NCBI GenBank assembly: GCA_014332815.1
Contig: JACSZT010000020.1
Span: 115,377-179,376, forward strand
Direction: 5' to 3'
Origin: Weissella confusa
GTDB taxonomy: Bacteria > Bacillota > Bacilli > Lactobacillales > Lactobacillaceae
Length of the DNA: 64,000 nt
Positions 1 through 9,332 of the stretch are shown here, piece after piece. The position numbers were made by a program, and so were the translations under genes. Numbering within the stretch: position 1 is the first letter of the stretch; each line of letters starts with the position of its first letter. The notes under the pieces were generated by a model that ran no database searches, had not been told where the DNA came from, and saw only the letters and a program-made list of their open reading frames with translations.

Positions 1-1
1 G

Positions 2-2779
2 GCAACCCTAGTTAATGAAACTGTCCAGGAGTTATTGCATTTGACAGCGGACCAATTCCGCAAGATTATTTTGCTACCACAGAATCAATTCCGTGAATTC
101 TTGGCGGCTCAAAGTGATGACAAGATTACGATTTTACGTAGCCTATTTGGCACAGAAATCTTCGATGCGTTTACTGAAGCATTGAAGAATCAACGTAAGG
201 ATACGAACAAGCAGATTGAAAGTTTGACGAATGAGTTGCGGGCGGCACTGAAGCAAGTTAGCTGGGATGTGCCAAACATTGCTGAAATTGCCCCAACACC
301 AACAGAACAAGTGGCATATTTAGCCACTCAAGTTGCTAACGCCCAAACCGCGGTTGCGCAACAAACGGCGGTTCATGAGCAATCGGCCGCTGCTTTGACG
401 ACTGCCCGAGCCGCATTGCAGGCTGGTCAAAAATTGGCGCAAGCGATTGAACGTCAACAAACTTTGCAGGCACAAGCAGAACAGTTGGCCGCTTTAGCAG
501 AAGATGTGGCAGCAAAGCGCGCGGACTTAGCGCTTTTAAACTGGGGAAATGAACAACGTGACTTAGTGGCTAAGGTTGCCGATGCGAAGCGAACGGTGCA
601 ACGTTTGACTGACGAAGCGACGCAAACAGCCAACAAGTTAGTCGAAGCGGAAAAGACTGAAGCAACTGCACGTCAAGAACAGGAAACTTTGGTAGCCGGC
701 GAAACGGCAGTTGTTGCGCAACGTGAGCGATTGACGTTAGTGACGGAAACGTTGCTACCAAATGCCAAGCGTCAAGCCGATTTACAAAAGACGATTCACG
801 CATCTGAAGAACGTTTGACGGCATTGCATGACATGCAAGCTGGTACAACAAAACATGTTGCAGAAGTTACCCAAAAGATGACGGATGCAAATGAGCGTTT
901 AACAGCACTGGCCGATGTTGCAACGCAACAAACGGCGTTGGCTGGTTTTGCGGGTCGTATTGCATCGCTATCACAGGCACAAGCGCGTTTGAATCAACAG
1001 CAAGCTAGCCTGGCAAGCACACAAGCATCATACGAATCCGCACAACACAAGTTAGCCGCGGCGCAAACAACATTGGCAGAAGTGATTGCAATGCGTGAGT
1101 CCAAGGCAGCGCTTCGTCGCGATGTGATGATTCAGCAATTGCATAATGAGCTGAAGGTCGGTGAACCTTGTGCCGTCTGCGGTCAGATCTACACTGGTGA
1201 GAACGAAGACCCCCACGCTGTGCAAACAACGTACGAAGATTTGAAGGTGGCGATGGCTGCCGTTGAAGAGGCTGAAACAGCTGAGCAACGTGCTATCGCG
1301 GATGAAGCGGGTGTGAAGGCATCGGTTAATGAACTGGAAGACGCGGTTGCGAAGGCGACGACATCGTTTGACCAAGCAAAGGCCGACCTAGCGGAGTCAT
1401 ATGAAACGCTGTATGCCGATTGGCGCCAAGCATTTCCAACTGATTTATTGCCAGATACCTATGAGTCAGAGGCGGTGACTGCACGGTACGATGCCGTGAA
1501 GGCTACAGTTGAACAGAACGCGACGTTGCAGGCTAAGACAACACGCGAAATTGCTGATTTGACATCAGAACTTGGTAAGTATAAAGAGCAAGTTGCATCA
1601 ACAACGGCGCAATTGCAAGAACAAGAACGCCAATTGCAGGCTGATCAAGAGGCGTTGGCACAATTGAATGCGCAAGGTGAGCTAGGGGATGTTGCGACGT
1701 ATGAAGATGAGCGTCAAACATTAGCGTCAGAAATTGCGACATTTGAAAAGCGCCAACAAGCCGTGCAAGAAGCCGTCCGTAGCGCCCAACAAACGGTCCA
1801 AGCACTGCAAGCCCGTCAAGCCGAACTAACGGCTGAATTGACGGCAGCTAATGATCAATTTGCGTTAATGTCAGGACGCTTGGGTGCTGAAATCGTGGCC
1901 GGTCCGGTGGCAGATGAGACAGCGTTCAATGATTTGCTGGCGCGCTTAGATGCCGATAAGTCTTTGATTACGACGTTGAGTGCTGAAATCGCCACGTACG
2001 ACACGCAAGTTGCTGAAAATAAGCAACAATTGACGTCCGTTACTGCTGAAATTGGTGACCAAACGGCGCCGGATCTTGTCGCGTTGCAAGACCAGCAAGA
2101 GAAGGCTAACGAAGCAGAGACGATCGCACGTGACCTTAAGGCTAAATTGCAATTTGAATTGGATAAATTGCGCAAGGAACACGAAACGGTCGTTGGTTTG
2201 GAAGAACAAATTGCGGCGATTACCGCAAAGTCAGCTGATTTGATTAAGTTGACGCAGGCTGTCGATGGGGTGAACACCAAGAATCTTCGACTTGAGCCGT
2301 ATGTGTTGCGCAGTTTCCTATACGAAGTGTTGGCCTATGCGAACGAACACTATATTGGAAATTTGTCAGCTGGTCGTTACCAATTTGTGCTCTCAAACCG
2401 TCAAGCTGGTCGTGCCAACCAAAACGGTTTGGACATCGATATTTACGATCAAGACGCCGGTAAGGTACGTTCAACGAGCACACTGTCTGGTGGTGAATCA
2501 TTTATCGCAGCGCTGTCTATCGCACTTTCGATGGCTGAAGTTGTGCAACACCGGGCCGGTGGGGCGAAGATTGATGCGTTATTCATTGATGAAGGATTTG
2601 GATCGCTTGACGGAACCACATTGTCACAAGCAATGGAAGCCTTGGCATCAGTCGAACAAAGTGGCCGCTTGATTGGGGTTATCTCACACGTTGAGTCAAT
2701 GAAACAACAAATTCCACAGCAAATGGTGGTCACAAAACAAGGTAGCGGACGCAGTAAATTAACTTATCGCATGGTATAA
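2..2779 (+). CDS. sbcC: Exonuclease SbcCD subunit C (3' part; start lies left of window)
   Basis: SMC-like ATPase that works with the SbcD nuclease to open hairpins and process DNA ends. The frame is open to the left edge, so roughly the first 110-120 residues, including Walker A, are missing. Visible parts are the Q-loop (LLPQNQF, near residue 22 of the visible product), very long Gln/Ala-rich coiled coils, a zinc hook CAVC (Cys 390 and 393 of the visible part), the ABC signature LSGGE near residue 828 and Walker B with D-loop (LFIDEGFGSLD) near residue 860. A TTG at 35 could be read as a start but sits inside conserved sequence, so it is not the true start. sbcD would be expected just upstream. 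Identity is confident. Confidence 0.95.
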   Translation, partial: ATLVNETVQELLHLTADQFRKIILLPQNQFREFLAAQSDDKITILRSLFGTEIFDAFTEALKNQRKDTNKQIESLTNELRAALKQVSWDVPNIAEIAPTPTEQVAYLATQVANAQTAVAQQTAVHEQSAAALTTARAALQAGQKLAQAIERQQTLQAQAEQLAALAEDVAAKRADLALLNWGNEQRDLVAKVADAKRTVQRLTDEATQTANKLVEAEKTEATARQEQETLVAGETAVVAQRERLTLVTETLLPNAKRQADLQKTIHASEERLTALHDMQAGTTKHVAEVTQKMTDANERLTALADVATQQTALAGFAGRIASLSQAQARLNQQQASLASTQASYESAQHKLAAAQTTLAEVIAMRESKAALRRDVMIQQLHNELKVGEPCAVCGQIYTGENEDPHAVQTTYEDLKVAMAAVEEAETAEQRAIADEAGVKASVNELEDAVAKATTSFDQAKADLAESYETLYADWRQAFPTDLLPDTYESEAVTARYDAVKATVEQNATLQAKTTREIADLTSELGKYKEQVASTTAQLQEQERQLQADQEALAQLNAQGELGDVATYEDERQTLASEIATFEKRQQAVQEAVRSAQQTVQALQARQAELTAELTAANDQFALMSGRLGAEIVAGPVADETAFNDLLARLDADKSLITTLSAEIATYDTQVAENKQQLTSVTAEIGDQTAPDLVALQDQQEKANEAETIARDLKAKLQFELDKLRKEHETVVGLEEQIAAITAKSADLIKLTQAVDGVNTKNLRLEPYVLRSFLYEVLAYANEHYIGNLSAGRYQFVLSNRQAGRANQNGLDIDIYDQDAGKVRSTSTLSGGESFIAALSIALSMAEVVQHRAGGAKIDALFIDEGFGSLDGTTLSQAMEALASVEQSGRLIGVISHVESMKQQIPQQMVVTKQGSGRSKLTYRMV

Positions 2780-2893
2780 GGGACTGTAACCGATTTCATG
2801 GAACTTTTAGATTGAAACGACCTTTTTTCTGGTTAATAATGGTTTTCGCACAGAGAAAAAGTAAGGTAAAAAGTTTCATGAAGGAGGTGCGCT

Positions 2894-3424
2894 ATGCTTT
2901 TTCTAGTTCAAAATCAGGACGGCCAAATCGTATTCCACTTCCAGGGTGAAAATGGCTACCAAGTTGAAAAAATTGACGCAACCGACTTATACACAATGAT
3001 GCCACGCCGTCGTGCTGAATTATTGGTAACGCTAACGGCTGGCGAAAATATGACGGATGTGATGCTCTTGAAGCATGAAGCGGGCTTAACACATGCAGAC
3101 ACGGAGATTTTAACGATCCCTCAACTACATGATATAACATTAGTAGAGTACAAAAAGGCCGATGCACGACAAACGAATCGTGAAAATACGTTGATGATGA
3201 CGCTAACGTTGGTGATTGTGGCGCCTATCTTGTTCACGTTGTTGGATAATGTTGTGTTGCGCCACTTCGGACTCTCGATTTTAGATTCAGAGATTGGTGC
3301 CTTTGGTATTTTGGTGGTAGTTTATCTGGCATGGTTTATCATGACCTACACGAAGCTTGGTGAACGCATTGAAGAGTGGGTGATGATTCACTTAGCGCAA
3401 ATTCGACGTACGGGTGAACAATAG
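2894..3424 (+). CDS. Hypothetical membrane protein, two C-terminal TM helices
   Basis: A 176-residue protein that I do not recognise. The first ~90 residues are soluble and lack cysteine. Two hydrophobic helices follow at about residues 99-117 and 134-152, so the N-terminal part probably lies on one side of the membrane as a single domain. The start has a strong ribosome site (AAGGAGG, 8 nt before ATG). It stands alone between sbcC and a small ORF and could share a transcript with the latter, although a TATAAT box at 3427-3432 suggests the small gene may have its own promoter. No function is assigned. Confidence 0.75.
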   Translation: MLFLVQNQDGQIVFHFQGENGYQVEKIDATDLYTMMPRRRAELLVTLTAGENMTDVMLLKHEAGLTHADTEILTIPQLHDITLVEYKKADARQTNRENTLMMTLTLVIVAPILFTLLDNVVLRHFGLSILDSEIGAFGILVVVYLAWFIMTYTKLGERIEEWVMIHLAQIRRTGEQ

Positions 3425-3464
3425 CGTATAATAACCTTATTAACTGAAAAGAGGCATTTCACCC

Positions 3465-3608
3465 ATGAAGAAGTCAGAAAAGCTAGCTAAGAAGCAAGCC
3501 ACTCGTTTGACAAAGGAAACAGAATTGCAATTGAAGCGTGGATTGATTCACATCGAATTGGTTGATACGCCAGATGAAATTGCATCATTCTTGTCAGAAG
3601 ATAAGTAA
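3465..3608 (+). CDS. Small basic/helical protein, 47 aa
   Basis: A 47-residue ORF with a Lys-rich N-terminal half and an acidic end (FLSEDK). It starts at ATG 3465, preceded by GAGG about 9 nt upstream, and ends directly before a strong terminator, so it is a plausible complete small gene. No known family is recognised. Size, charge and isolation are like the other small orphan genes in this window (7158 and 20112). Confidence 0.55.
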   Translation: MKKSEKLAKKQATRLTKETELQLKRGLIHIELVDTPDEIASFLSEDK

Positions 3609-3612
3609 TTAA

Positions 3613-3658
3613 AAAGCACTGGTAGGCGATTGTTAAAGTCGTCTGCCAGTGCTTTTTT
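3613..3658 (+). terminator. Rho-independent terminator, probably bidirectional
   Basis: A 15-bp stem (AGCACTGGTAGGCGA pairing with TCGTCTGCCAGTGCT, with G-U pairs) followed by TTTTTT. The A-run on the left lets it also end the convergent NUDIX gene. Confidence 0.85.
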
Positions 3659-3659
3659 G

Positions 3660-4136
3660 CTAGTTATACCAACCGTACGGAACCTCAGCGATTAGCTGAT
3701 CGATAGCGAGTTGGTGTTGTACGTTATACATTTTCGGATGACTAGCGAGCGGAACGAACTCTAGGGCAAGCGTTTCATCCCCATCAGCCTGCAATTCCCC
3801 GCCAGTCTGCGTGACTTCAAACAAAAACATTGGGATTTGGGCTTTGTCACTACTTGGGAAGACGTGGTGGAAGTTTGTGTCAACGCCGACCAATGCAGCG
3901 ATTTCAACATCGATACCGGCTTCCTCTTTGAACTCACGTTGCAAAGAGGTCATCGCTGACTCACCCAGATTTTGCATCCCCCCAACCAGACTCCAACCGA
4001 TTTCGCCGTCGCCACGCTTCTCTAGGAGTACTTTTGCGCGTGTTTCGTCAAATAAAATACCAGCCACGCCTGGCATAATAATTTCATCGTGCCCAATTTT
4101 GGCGCGCAGGTCTTTGAAATAATTCTCCATTACCAT
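3660..4136 (-). CDS. NUDIX hydrolase
   Basis: Hydrolase of nucleoside diphosphates linked to another group X. The complete Nudix box G-x5-E-x7-REU-x-EE-x-GU is present (it begins GMQNLGE and ends REFKEEAGI), so the metal-binding catalytic helix is intact. The start at 4136 gives 158 aa and has GGGG about 8 nt upstream; ATG at 4130 (MENYFKDLRAK) is equally possible, and an ATG at 4166 adds ten residues unlike the family. It is convergent with the small gene at 3465. Substrate cannot be read from the sequence; the small size and plain architecture fit the MutT/ADP-ribose type clean-up enzymes. Confidence 0.88.
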   Translation of the reverse strand: MVMENYFKDLRAKIGHDEIIMPGVAGILFDETRAKVLLEKRGDGEIGWSLVGGMQNLGESAMTSLQREFKEEAGIDVEIAALVGVDTNFHHVFPSSDKAQIPMFLFEVTQTGGELQADGDETLALEFVPLASHPKMYNVQHQLAIDQLIAEVPYGWYN

Positions 4137-4261
4137 TGTGAATACCCCGAATCGTCGTTTTCTCAATTGTATCCGTTCGGTCGCAGAATTTCAAAAAGCA
4201 CTTTTGCCTGTGATACAATAAGTGCAACAAGACTACTAACCTTTACACAGGAGATTTTGGC

Positions 4262-4648
4262 ATGACTTTTGATGAATTTAACATTGAATTGGGAACGGTA
4301 CTCTACCTTGATAGTGTTTCCGAGCGCGAGGAGGCCGAAGTCGCTAAGGGAAAGTTGCCGGAAGCTGACGTACGTGCCGACTATCAAGCACAGCGTGAAA
4401 TGATTATGCGCTCATTCTTGGTGTTCGCTGATTTGCCAGCTGACGATGGGGCGGTTGCCAAGGCTTTGGCGAACTTGCACACTGATTTATCAGATGGCGA
4501 GCGCACAACGTTGTTAACCATTCGCAACCTACACAATCGTGAGGCGGTTGGCAACTTTACTGAAGATGATGCAGAAGAGCTTGAGGATGCAGTCGAAGCA
4601 GCCGAGGCTTACTTGATGAACCGCATGGCCGATGTGCTAGCTGATTAA
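4262..4648 (+). CDS. Hypothetical acidic protein, 128 aa
   Basis: Soluble, strongly acidic and mostly helical protein with no membrane segment, signal peptide or motif that I recognise. It begins at ATG 4262 with CAGGAG about 8 nt upstream, and a TGATACAAT extended -10 box lies shortly before it. The following gene starts 16 nt after the stop, so the two probably form one operon ended by the terminator at 5305. No function is assigned. Confidence 0.72.
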   Translation: MTFDEFNIELGTVLYLDSVSEREEAEVAKGKLPEADVRADYQAQREMIMRSFLVFADLPADDGAVAKALANLHTDLSDGERTTLLTIRNLHNREAVGNFTEDDAEELEDAVEAAEAYLMNRMADVLAD

Positions 4649-4663
4649 TAGAACGAGGACAAC

Positions 4664-5299
4664 ATGATGAAAGCACTGATTGTGCCCCAACCAATTGCAA
4701 ATGACGTGATGCTTGGCCAACAAGCACTCATTGCCTTTCCGTATGCACCTGATGAAGGGGTAACGGAATTTTTGATGGTATCCGGTAAAGAGCCACTACC
4801 AGAAGAATATTCACTGGGCTTGGCAATGGGTTACCAACTTGGCATTGTCACGATTAACCAAGTGTCAAAGTCACGTGACGTTCCTGGTTTTTACGAGTGG
4901 GAAGTCGCCCCTAAGATGCTAGTGGCACCTAAGGCAATGGACATTGCACCAGATACGTTTGTTGACGTTGCGCCAACTGATTACGAAGAACTTGAATTGG
5001 AAACAATTGGCTTGTTCGCTTGGATTGCTGAACCGCACGCTGACTTTAGTGAGGCTCTTCAAGCCCATGCGGATGCTTTGATTGCGATTGGGTCAAAGCA
5101 AATGCCAGCGAAGTACCGCGAAATTTTGGCTCGTACTGGCTCATGGCAAGAAGTGGATGCGGCATGGGAAGATGATCAATTTGAACACCGCAATCACCAC
5201 ATGTTGGAACACGGTATTCCAGAAATTAATTTCGGTCACACACACGCACATGATGACGTGCCAACATTTAAGTTGAAGTCAAAGCACGATTCTGAATAG
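4664..5299 (+). CDS. Hypothetical protein with histidine-rich C-terminus
   Basis: A 211-residue cytosolic protein of unknown function. Its last ~45 residues hold a cluster of histidines (HRNHHMLEHG, then GHTHAHDD), which could bind metal; this is inference. The rest is acidic with no recognised fold. ATG 4664 has GAGG upstream; the second ATG at 4667 is also possible. It is the second gene of a probable two-gene operon with the 4262 gene. Confidence 0.72.
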   Translation: MMKALIVPQPIANDVMLGQQALIAFPYAPDEGVTEFLMVSGKEPLPEEYSLGLAMGYQLGIVTINQVSKSRDVPGFYEWEVAPKMLVAPKAMDIAPDTFVDVAPTDYEELELETIGLFAWIAEPHADFSEALQAHADALIAIGSKQMPAKYREILARTGSWQEVDAAWEDDQFEHRNHHMLEHGIPEINFGHTHAHDDVPTFKLKSKHDSE

Positions 5300-5304
5300 T
5301 AACA

Positions 5305-5336
5305 AAACGGGCGTCCCACGCGGATGTCCGTTTTTT
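5305..5336 (+). terminator. Rho-independent terminator
   Basis: Stem ACGGGCGTCC / GGATGTCCGT with a short CACGC loop and a run of six T. Confidence 0.85.
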
Positions 5337-5402
5337 CGTCTAGTAACTCAGGGCGGTTTAAGCTAAAATTAAACCTATCACAAACGAATTACAGGAGTTC
5401 TT

Positions 5403-7106
5403 ATGCTAACCTCATTTTTGGTTTTAGAAATTACCGCCCTAATCTCATTGATATGGGCTTTGAAGTTTAAGATTACAAAATTAACATGGGTGACGATGTT
5501 GATTGTGACAATCTTGAACGCGGGTTATGTGTACTGGTTGATGCCAGTACCAACGTTGTCACAATTGGTGATGCCGGTTGCGGTTGAATCGGCAATTGTC
5601 GTTGTGTGGGCGTTGATTACCGGCGCATCAGCGCAAGTTGTGCAACGTGTAACGAAGCGTGGTACGCACATCAGCCTTGAAGGGTTGACGATTTGGCCAT
5701 TCATTATCCCAATCATCGCGTTTTTGATTTCATTGGGAGCTGGTGTTTCACAAGCGTTGACGGTTCGTCCAATGTACAACTCTGTGCAAGCGACGGTTAA
5801 GAAGGAAGCCCCCTTGACTAAGGATGATCAACCAATCGCCTTGTCAGCCCAAGCCTCACAAAACATGATGAAGAAGGCTTTCTCTCAAGTGCCTGATTCT
5901 TCAATGTACCGTTTGGGTGATTTGTCAGCTCAATATATCAACGGTAAGCCATACTACGTGGCACCAGTTGAGTTTAATGGCTTCATGTCATGGTTAATGA
6001 ACCGGACATTGCCAGGATACTTTATTATTTCGGCAACGGATATTAATGACACGGCACACTTTGTGAAGGAAAAGCTGGATTACTCAGAGACTAGCTGGTT
6101 CTCACACAATATCGCGCGTAAGATTTACATGCGTAATCCAAAGTACGCCCAAGTGGGTGAACCAATTTTGGAAATCGACAACAATGACCAAGCTTACTGG
6201 GTACAAACGTTGCTTAATGTGCGTTGGGCTGGTCAATTGATGTACGATGATATCCACGTGTCATTGACGAACGCTGATACTGGTAAGACGACGGTCTACA
6301 GCACCAAGGATTTGCCAGCATGGGTTGATGCGGGTGTGTCACCAGAAGCAGCAACGCGTATGAACCGTGCTTACGGTAACCCATATGCATTTAACTTCCG
6401 TCACAAGAACCAAATCAAGCCAACTGAAAATGGTTCAGAGAGTGGCGTAACGCCAGTCTTCAACAACGACCGTTCAATTTCATACTTTGATGATTTCACA
6501 ACGGTGACGTCAAATGCTGATTCTGATAAGGGATACTCATTGATTAGCACGCGTACGGGTAAGCTGTCATTCTACACGGGTAAGAACGTTGGTATCATGG
6601 ACTCTGATGGGGCGATTAAGGTTGCTAAGCAATTGCATCCCCAAAACAAGTGGCATGGTTCAAACCCAGTCATCATGAACATTGACGGCACACCAACTTG
6701 GGTGGTTTCAATGATGGATCAGAATGAACGTTTCCGTGAGTACGCCTACATCAAGGGGGCGGACCAAAACGTTATTGGTGAAGGTGCTAATGCCTCAGAC
6801 GCGTTGGCTGCTTACCGTAATGCGTTGGCTGGTAGCGTCCAAACGGCCAGTGCTAACGATGCCTCAATTAAGACCGAAAGCATCACTGGTAAGGTTGCAC
6901 GTGTTAACGCGAATGCCACGTTGGATGATAAGCAAGTGGTGATTTTCAAGCTGGAAAATGATGAGACAATGTACACGCTGGATCCTTCTAAGATGCAAAA
7001 CGCGTTGTTAATGCAAGCGGGTGACGATGTCACATTGAAGGTGAAGACGGTTAAGGGTGCATCAGTTGCCAATGTTATCAATTTGACGAACAACTCTTTG
7101 AAGTAG
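5403..7106 (+). CDS. Large membrane protein with extracytoplasmic domain, unknown function
   Basis: A 567-residue protein. About four hydrophobic helices fill residues 1-120 (the first begins at residue 3, the last ends near 117). The remaining ~450 residues are hydrophilic and rich in Tyr, Asn and Trp, and are probably outside the cell. Repeated short patterns such as GTPTWV and YAYIKGAD resemble extracellular beta-rich modules, but I recognise no family. The start ATG 5403 has CAGGAG 8 nt upstream. It is a single gene, followed after 51 nt by a small ORF. Confidence 0.78.
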   Translation: MLTSFLVLEITALISLIWALKFKITKLTWVTMLIVTILNAGYVYWLMPVPTLSQLVMPVAVESAIVVVWALITGASAQVVQRVTKRGTHISLEGLTIWPFIIPIIAFLISLGAGVSQALTVRPMYNSVQATVKKEAPLTKDDQPIALSAQASQNMMKKAFSQVPDSSMYRLGDLSAQYINGKPYYVAPVEFNGFMSWLMNRTLPGYFIISATDINDTAHFVKEKLDYSETSWFSHNIARKIYMRNPKYAQVGEPILEIDNNDQAYWVQTLLNVRWAGQLMYDDIHVSLTNADTGKTTVYSTKDLPAWVDAGVSPEAATRMNRAYGNPYAFNFRHKNQIKPTENGSESGVTPVFNNDRSISYFDDFTTVTSNADSDKGYSLISTRTGKLSFYTGKNVGIMDSDGAIKVAKQLHPQNKWHGSNPVIMNIDGTPTWVVSMMDQNERFREYAYIKGADQNVIGEGANASDALAAYRNALAGSVQTASANDASIKTESITGKVARVNANATLDDKQVVIFKLENDETMYTLDPSKMQNALLMQAGDDVTLKVKTVKGASVANVINLTNNSLK

Positions 7107-7157
7107 TTTGGCAATCTCGGGTATAATGTAAGTAACGAGATTGAAAAAGAGGTAGAC

Positions 7158-7307
7158 ATGATGGGCAAGGGAACAATCAAGTCAAATGATTTTGCACGTG
7201 GGGCAGCGTCAAAGGGCGCTGTTACCCGTGATCAAAAGCTGTCTGCACGTGAGGCTTTGTTGGCCAAAGCACGCGCGAAGGCAAAGGCTGCATCTGAAAA
7301 TAAGTAG
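7158..7307 (+). CDS. Small basic protein, 49 aa
   Basis: A 49-residue Lys/Ala-rich ORF with an alanine-lysine helix at its end (KARAKAKAASENK). It has an AGAGGTAG ribosome site and its own terminator. A TATAAT box at 7122-7127 precedes it. The composition suggests a nucleic-acid-binding or ribosome-associated peptide, but this is only inference. ATG 7161 is an alternative start. Confidence 0.55.
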   Translation: MMGKGTIKSNDFARGAASKGAVTRDQKLSAREALLAKARAKAKAASENK

Positions 7308-7312
7308 CATTT

Positions 7313-7352
7313 AGCGCTAGGTACCTTTTTATTGGCATTCCTAGCGCTTTTT
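7313..7352 (+). terminator. Rho-independent terminator
   Basis: Perfect 9-bp stem AGCGCTAGG / CCTAGCGCT followed by a T-run. Confidence 0.85.
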
Positions 7353-7399
7353 ATGTATGATATATTATTGACTTTATACAAGAAGGAAGAGTGGTACAT

Positions 7400-8683
7400 A
7401 TGGCAACATTTGCAGAACGAATGCTTGATGAATTGTCTGGTGGACAATTGGAAGATGCGAAGAAGTCATTCGCCTCATCATTACGTTATGATGATGACGA
7501 CACGATTTATTCATTAGCGGAAGAATTGTATGGTTTGGGATTCTCAACCCAAGCTAAGCGTGCATACCAAAAGTTGTTGGAGAAGTATCCCGACGAAGAT
7601 CAATTGCGTACGGCTTTGGCTGACATTGCGATTGATGAAGATAAGACGGATGAAGCGATTACTTATCTAGCCGAGATTTCACCTGATTCAACGGCTTACA
7701 TTGAATCATTGTTGGTGTTGGCTGACTTGTACCAATCTGAAGGCCTAAACGAAGCGGCAGAAGCCAAGTTGCGTGAAGCCTTTGACCTAGCACCTGAAGA
7801 AACGATTATCCAATTCGCTTTGGCTGAGTTCTACTTTGCTACGGGTCGTTATGAGACGGCTATTCCGTTCTACCGTGACTTGTTGAAGGCCGGTGAGCGT
7901 CGCTTCTCAGGTTTGGATATCGCATCACGTATCGGTGTTGCCTACGCTTTGACGGGTAACTTTGCGAATGCATTGGGTTACTTGGAGCAAATCAAGGATG
8001 CCGATTTGACGCCTGATGTCCGCTTCCAATTGGGAATGACGTACGCCGTTGATCCAGAAAAGGTCGACAAGGCCATCGATACGTTGGAAGAGTTGCAAGA
8101 ACTTGACCCATCATACGCTGGTTTGTACGAGCCTTTGGGACAATTGTACGAAGACAAGAACGATTTGGAACAAGCATTGATTACGTACCAAGCCGGTATT
8201 GCGGTTGATTCATTTAACACGCAATTGTACACGCGTGCTGCTGCCGTTGCACAAGCACAAGGTGAGGACGAAGAAGCTGACCGTATCTACCGTGAGGCCT
8301 TGGAGAACAACCCTGAAGATTTGACGTTGACGATTGGATACTCAAACTTGTTGGTTGCCATGGGAGACCACGTTGGAAACATCAACTTGTTGAACGAGTT
8401 CTTGGCTGACGACGATGCTGAAGCTGATCCACAATTGTACTGGAACTTGGCACAAAGCTACACGGCTTTGGAAGACTTCGAAATGGCAACGAAGTACTGG
8501 AATGCCGCTTTGCCATTCTTCTTGGACAACATTAACTTCTTGAAGCCTGCATACTTCTACTTCCGTGAAGAGGGTGAAACGGCTTTGGCTGAAGAAGCTT
8601 TGTTCAATTACACGCAATTAGCACCTAACGACCTTGAGATGGCTGAACTATACGACCAACTCAAGGAGGAAAAGGGACTATAA
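7400..8683 (+). CDS. Tetratricopeptide (TPR) repeat protein
   Basis: A 427-residue all-helical protein with many degenerate TPR units, for example around residues 75-110 (EGLNEAAEAKLREAF), 110-145, 205-240 and 245-275 (KNDLEQALITYQAG). It has no signal peptide or membrane helix, so it is a cytosolic scaffold. The size is like the YpiA-type TPR proteins of Firmicutes. ATG 7400 was chosen because AAGGAAG lies 10 nt before it; GTG 7391 overlaps that ribosome site. It is strongly acidic. Partner unknown. Confidence 0.88.
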   Translation: MATFAERMLDELSGGQLEDAKKSFASSLRYDDDDTIYSLAEELYGLGFSTQAKRAYQKLLEKYPDEDQLRTALADIAIDEDKTDEAITYLAEISPDSTAYIESLLVLADLYQSEGLNEAAEAKLREAFDLAPEETIIQFALAEFYFATGRYETAIPFYRDLLKAGERRFSGLDIASRIGVAYALTGNFANALGYLEQIKDADLTPDVRFQLGMTYAVDPEKVDKAIDTLEELQELDPSYAGLYEPLGQLYEDKNDLEQALITYQAGIAVDSFNTQLYTRAAAVAQAQGEDEEADRIYREALENNPEDLTLTIGYSNLLVAMGDHVGNINLLNEFLADDDAEADPQLYWNLAQSYTALEDFEMATKYWNAALPFFLDNINFLKPAYFYFREEGETALAEEALFNYTQLAPNDLEMAELYDQLKEEKGL

Positions 8684-8709
8684 TTTTCTAAAATCTAAAA
8701 ATAATAACC

Positions 8710-8758
8710 GGATGGGTATTATCACTTCTTTTTAAGCGATAATACCCATCCTTTTTTT
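8710..8758 (+). terminator. Rho-independent terminator
   Basis: Perfect 14-bp stem (GGATGGGTATTATC and its complement) with a 14-nt loop and seven T. Confidence 0.9.
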
Positions 8759-8782
8759 ATTCCCGTTAGAATGACAACGTAC

Positions 8783-8813
8783 ATATTAAAAATAAATAGC
8801 GTACAAATACAAT
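8783..8813 (+). promoter_or_regulatory. Candidate promoter of csc/WxL locus
   Basis: The motif ATATTAAAAATAAA (8783-8796) precedes a TACAAT -10 box at 8808-8813. The same 14-mer occurs again upstream of the lectin-type WxL gene (13091-13104). Confidence 0.4.
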
Positions 8814-8845
8814 CAGCTATTTGTTTTGAAGGGGGATGAGTTGTT

Positions 8846-9196
8846 TTGCATAAGAAAACTGTTATCGGGATCACGATTGCGTTGGTATCAGCGATGACAA
8901 TGCCAGTTTTAGTGGAAGCTAATACTGACACAGTGACTTATCAGACACAAGGCGTCGCACGATTTACAGGAAGTTATACGTATCCTGCTGATAGTGTGGT
9001 CAAGCCGACTGACACGCATAATCCATTCTACGGGGCAGCAAATGAACAACATGGCCAACCAGTATTGCCAAATACAGGTGCACCATCATTTGTGGAACAG
9101 TTTGGATTAGCGCTCGCGACTTTCGGGCTCGCCATCAGTCTTGCGTTCTATCGCGTGACACGAATGCATTCAAATCATTTTTCAAGCCATTCTTAA
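8846..9196 (+). CDS. Small LPxTG-anchored surface protein (CscD-like)
   Basis: A 116-residue secreted protein: signal peptide at residues 1-25 (ends VLVEANT), a short exposed part, the sortase motif LPNTG at 74-78, a hydrophobic helix at 85-102 and a basic tail. Small LPxTG proteins of this size are a regular member (CscD) of cell-surface-complex clusters together with WxL and DUF916 proteins, which follow here. The start is TTG 8846 with GAAGGGGG about 10 nt upstream; no in-frame ATG fits the signal peptide. It is likely the substrate of the sortase encoded at 12243. Confidence 0.85.
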   Translation: MHKKTVIGITIALVSAMTMPVLVEANTDTVTYQTQGVARFTGSYTYPADSVVKPTDTHNPFYGAANEQHGQPVLPNTGAPSFVEQFGLALATFGLAISLAFYRVTRMHSNHFSSHS

Positions 9197-9332
9197 CAAT
9201 GTGTCTGAGCTAAATGAGGAGGAGTAATGAAGATGCGCAAGATGAAGTCGTTATTTTCCGATTCTAGTCCGGGGATTGGCGCAGTTTATAAAGTGTCGAC
9301 AAACGACAAAGGTTAATTAAGAGGAGCACATA
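9197..9332. other. Intergenic segment in csc locus
   Basis: Apart from the possible 29-aa ORF, this holds only the ribosome site of the next gene (AGAGGAG); no terminator or clear promoter. Confidence 0.4.
9227..9316 (+). CDS. Possible 29-aa peptide between csc genes
   Basis: A short ORF with a very strong ribosome site (GAGGAGG, 4-5 nt before ATG) and three early Met-Lys/Arg steps (MKMRKMKSLF), ending 16 nt before the next start. It could be a leader peptide, a degraded gene or a small real protein. Nothing in the sequence identifies it. Confidence 0.3.
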   Translation: MKMRKMKSLFSDSSPGIGAVYKVSTNDKG

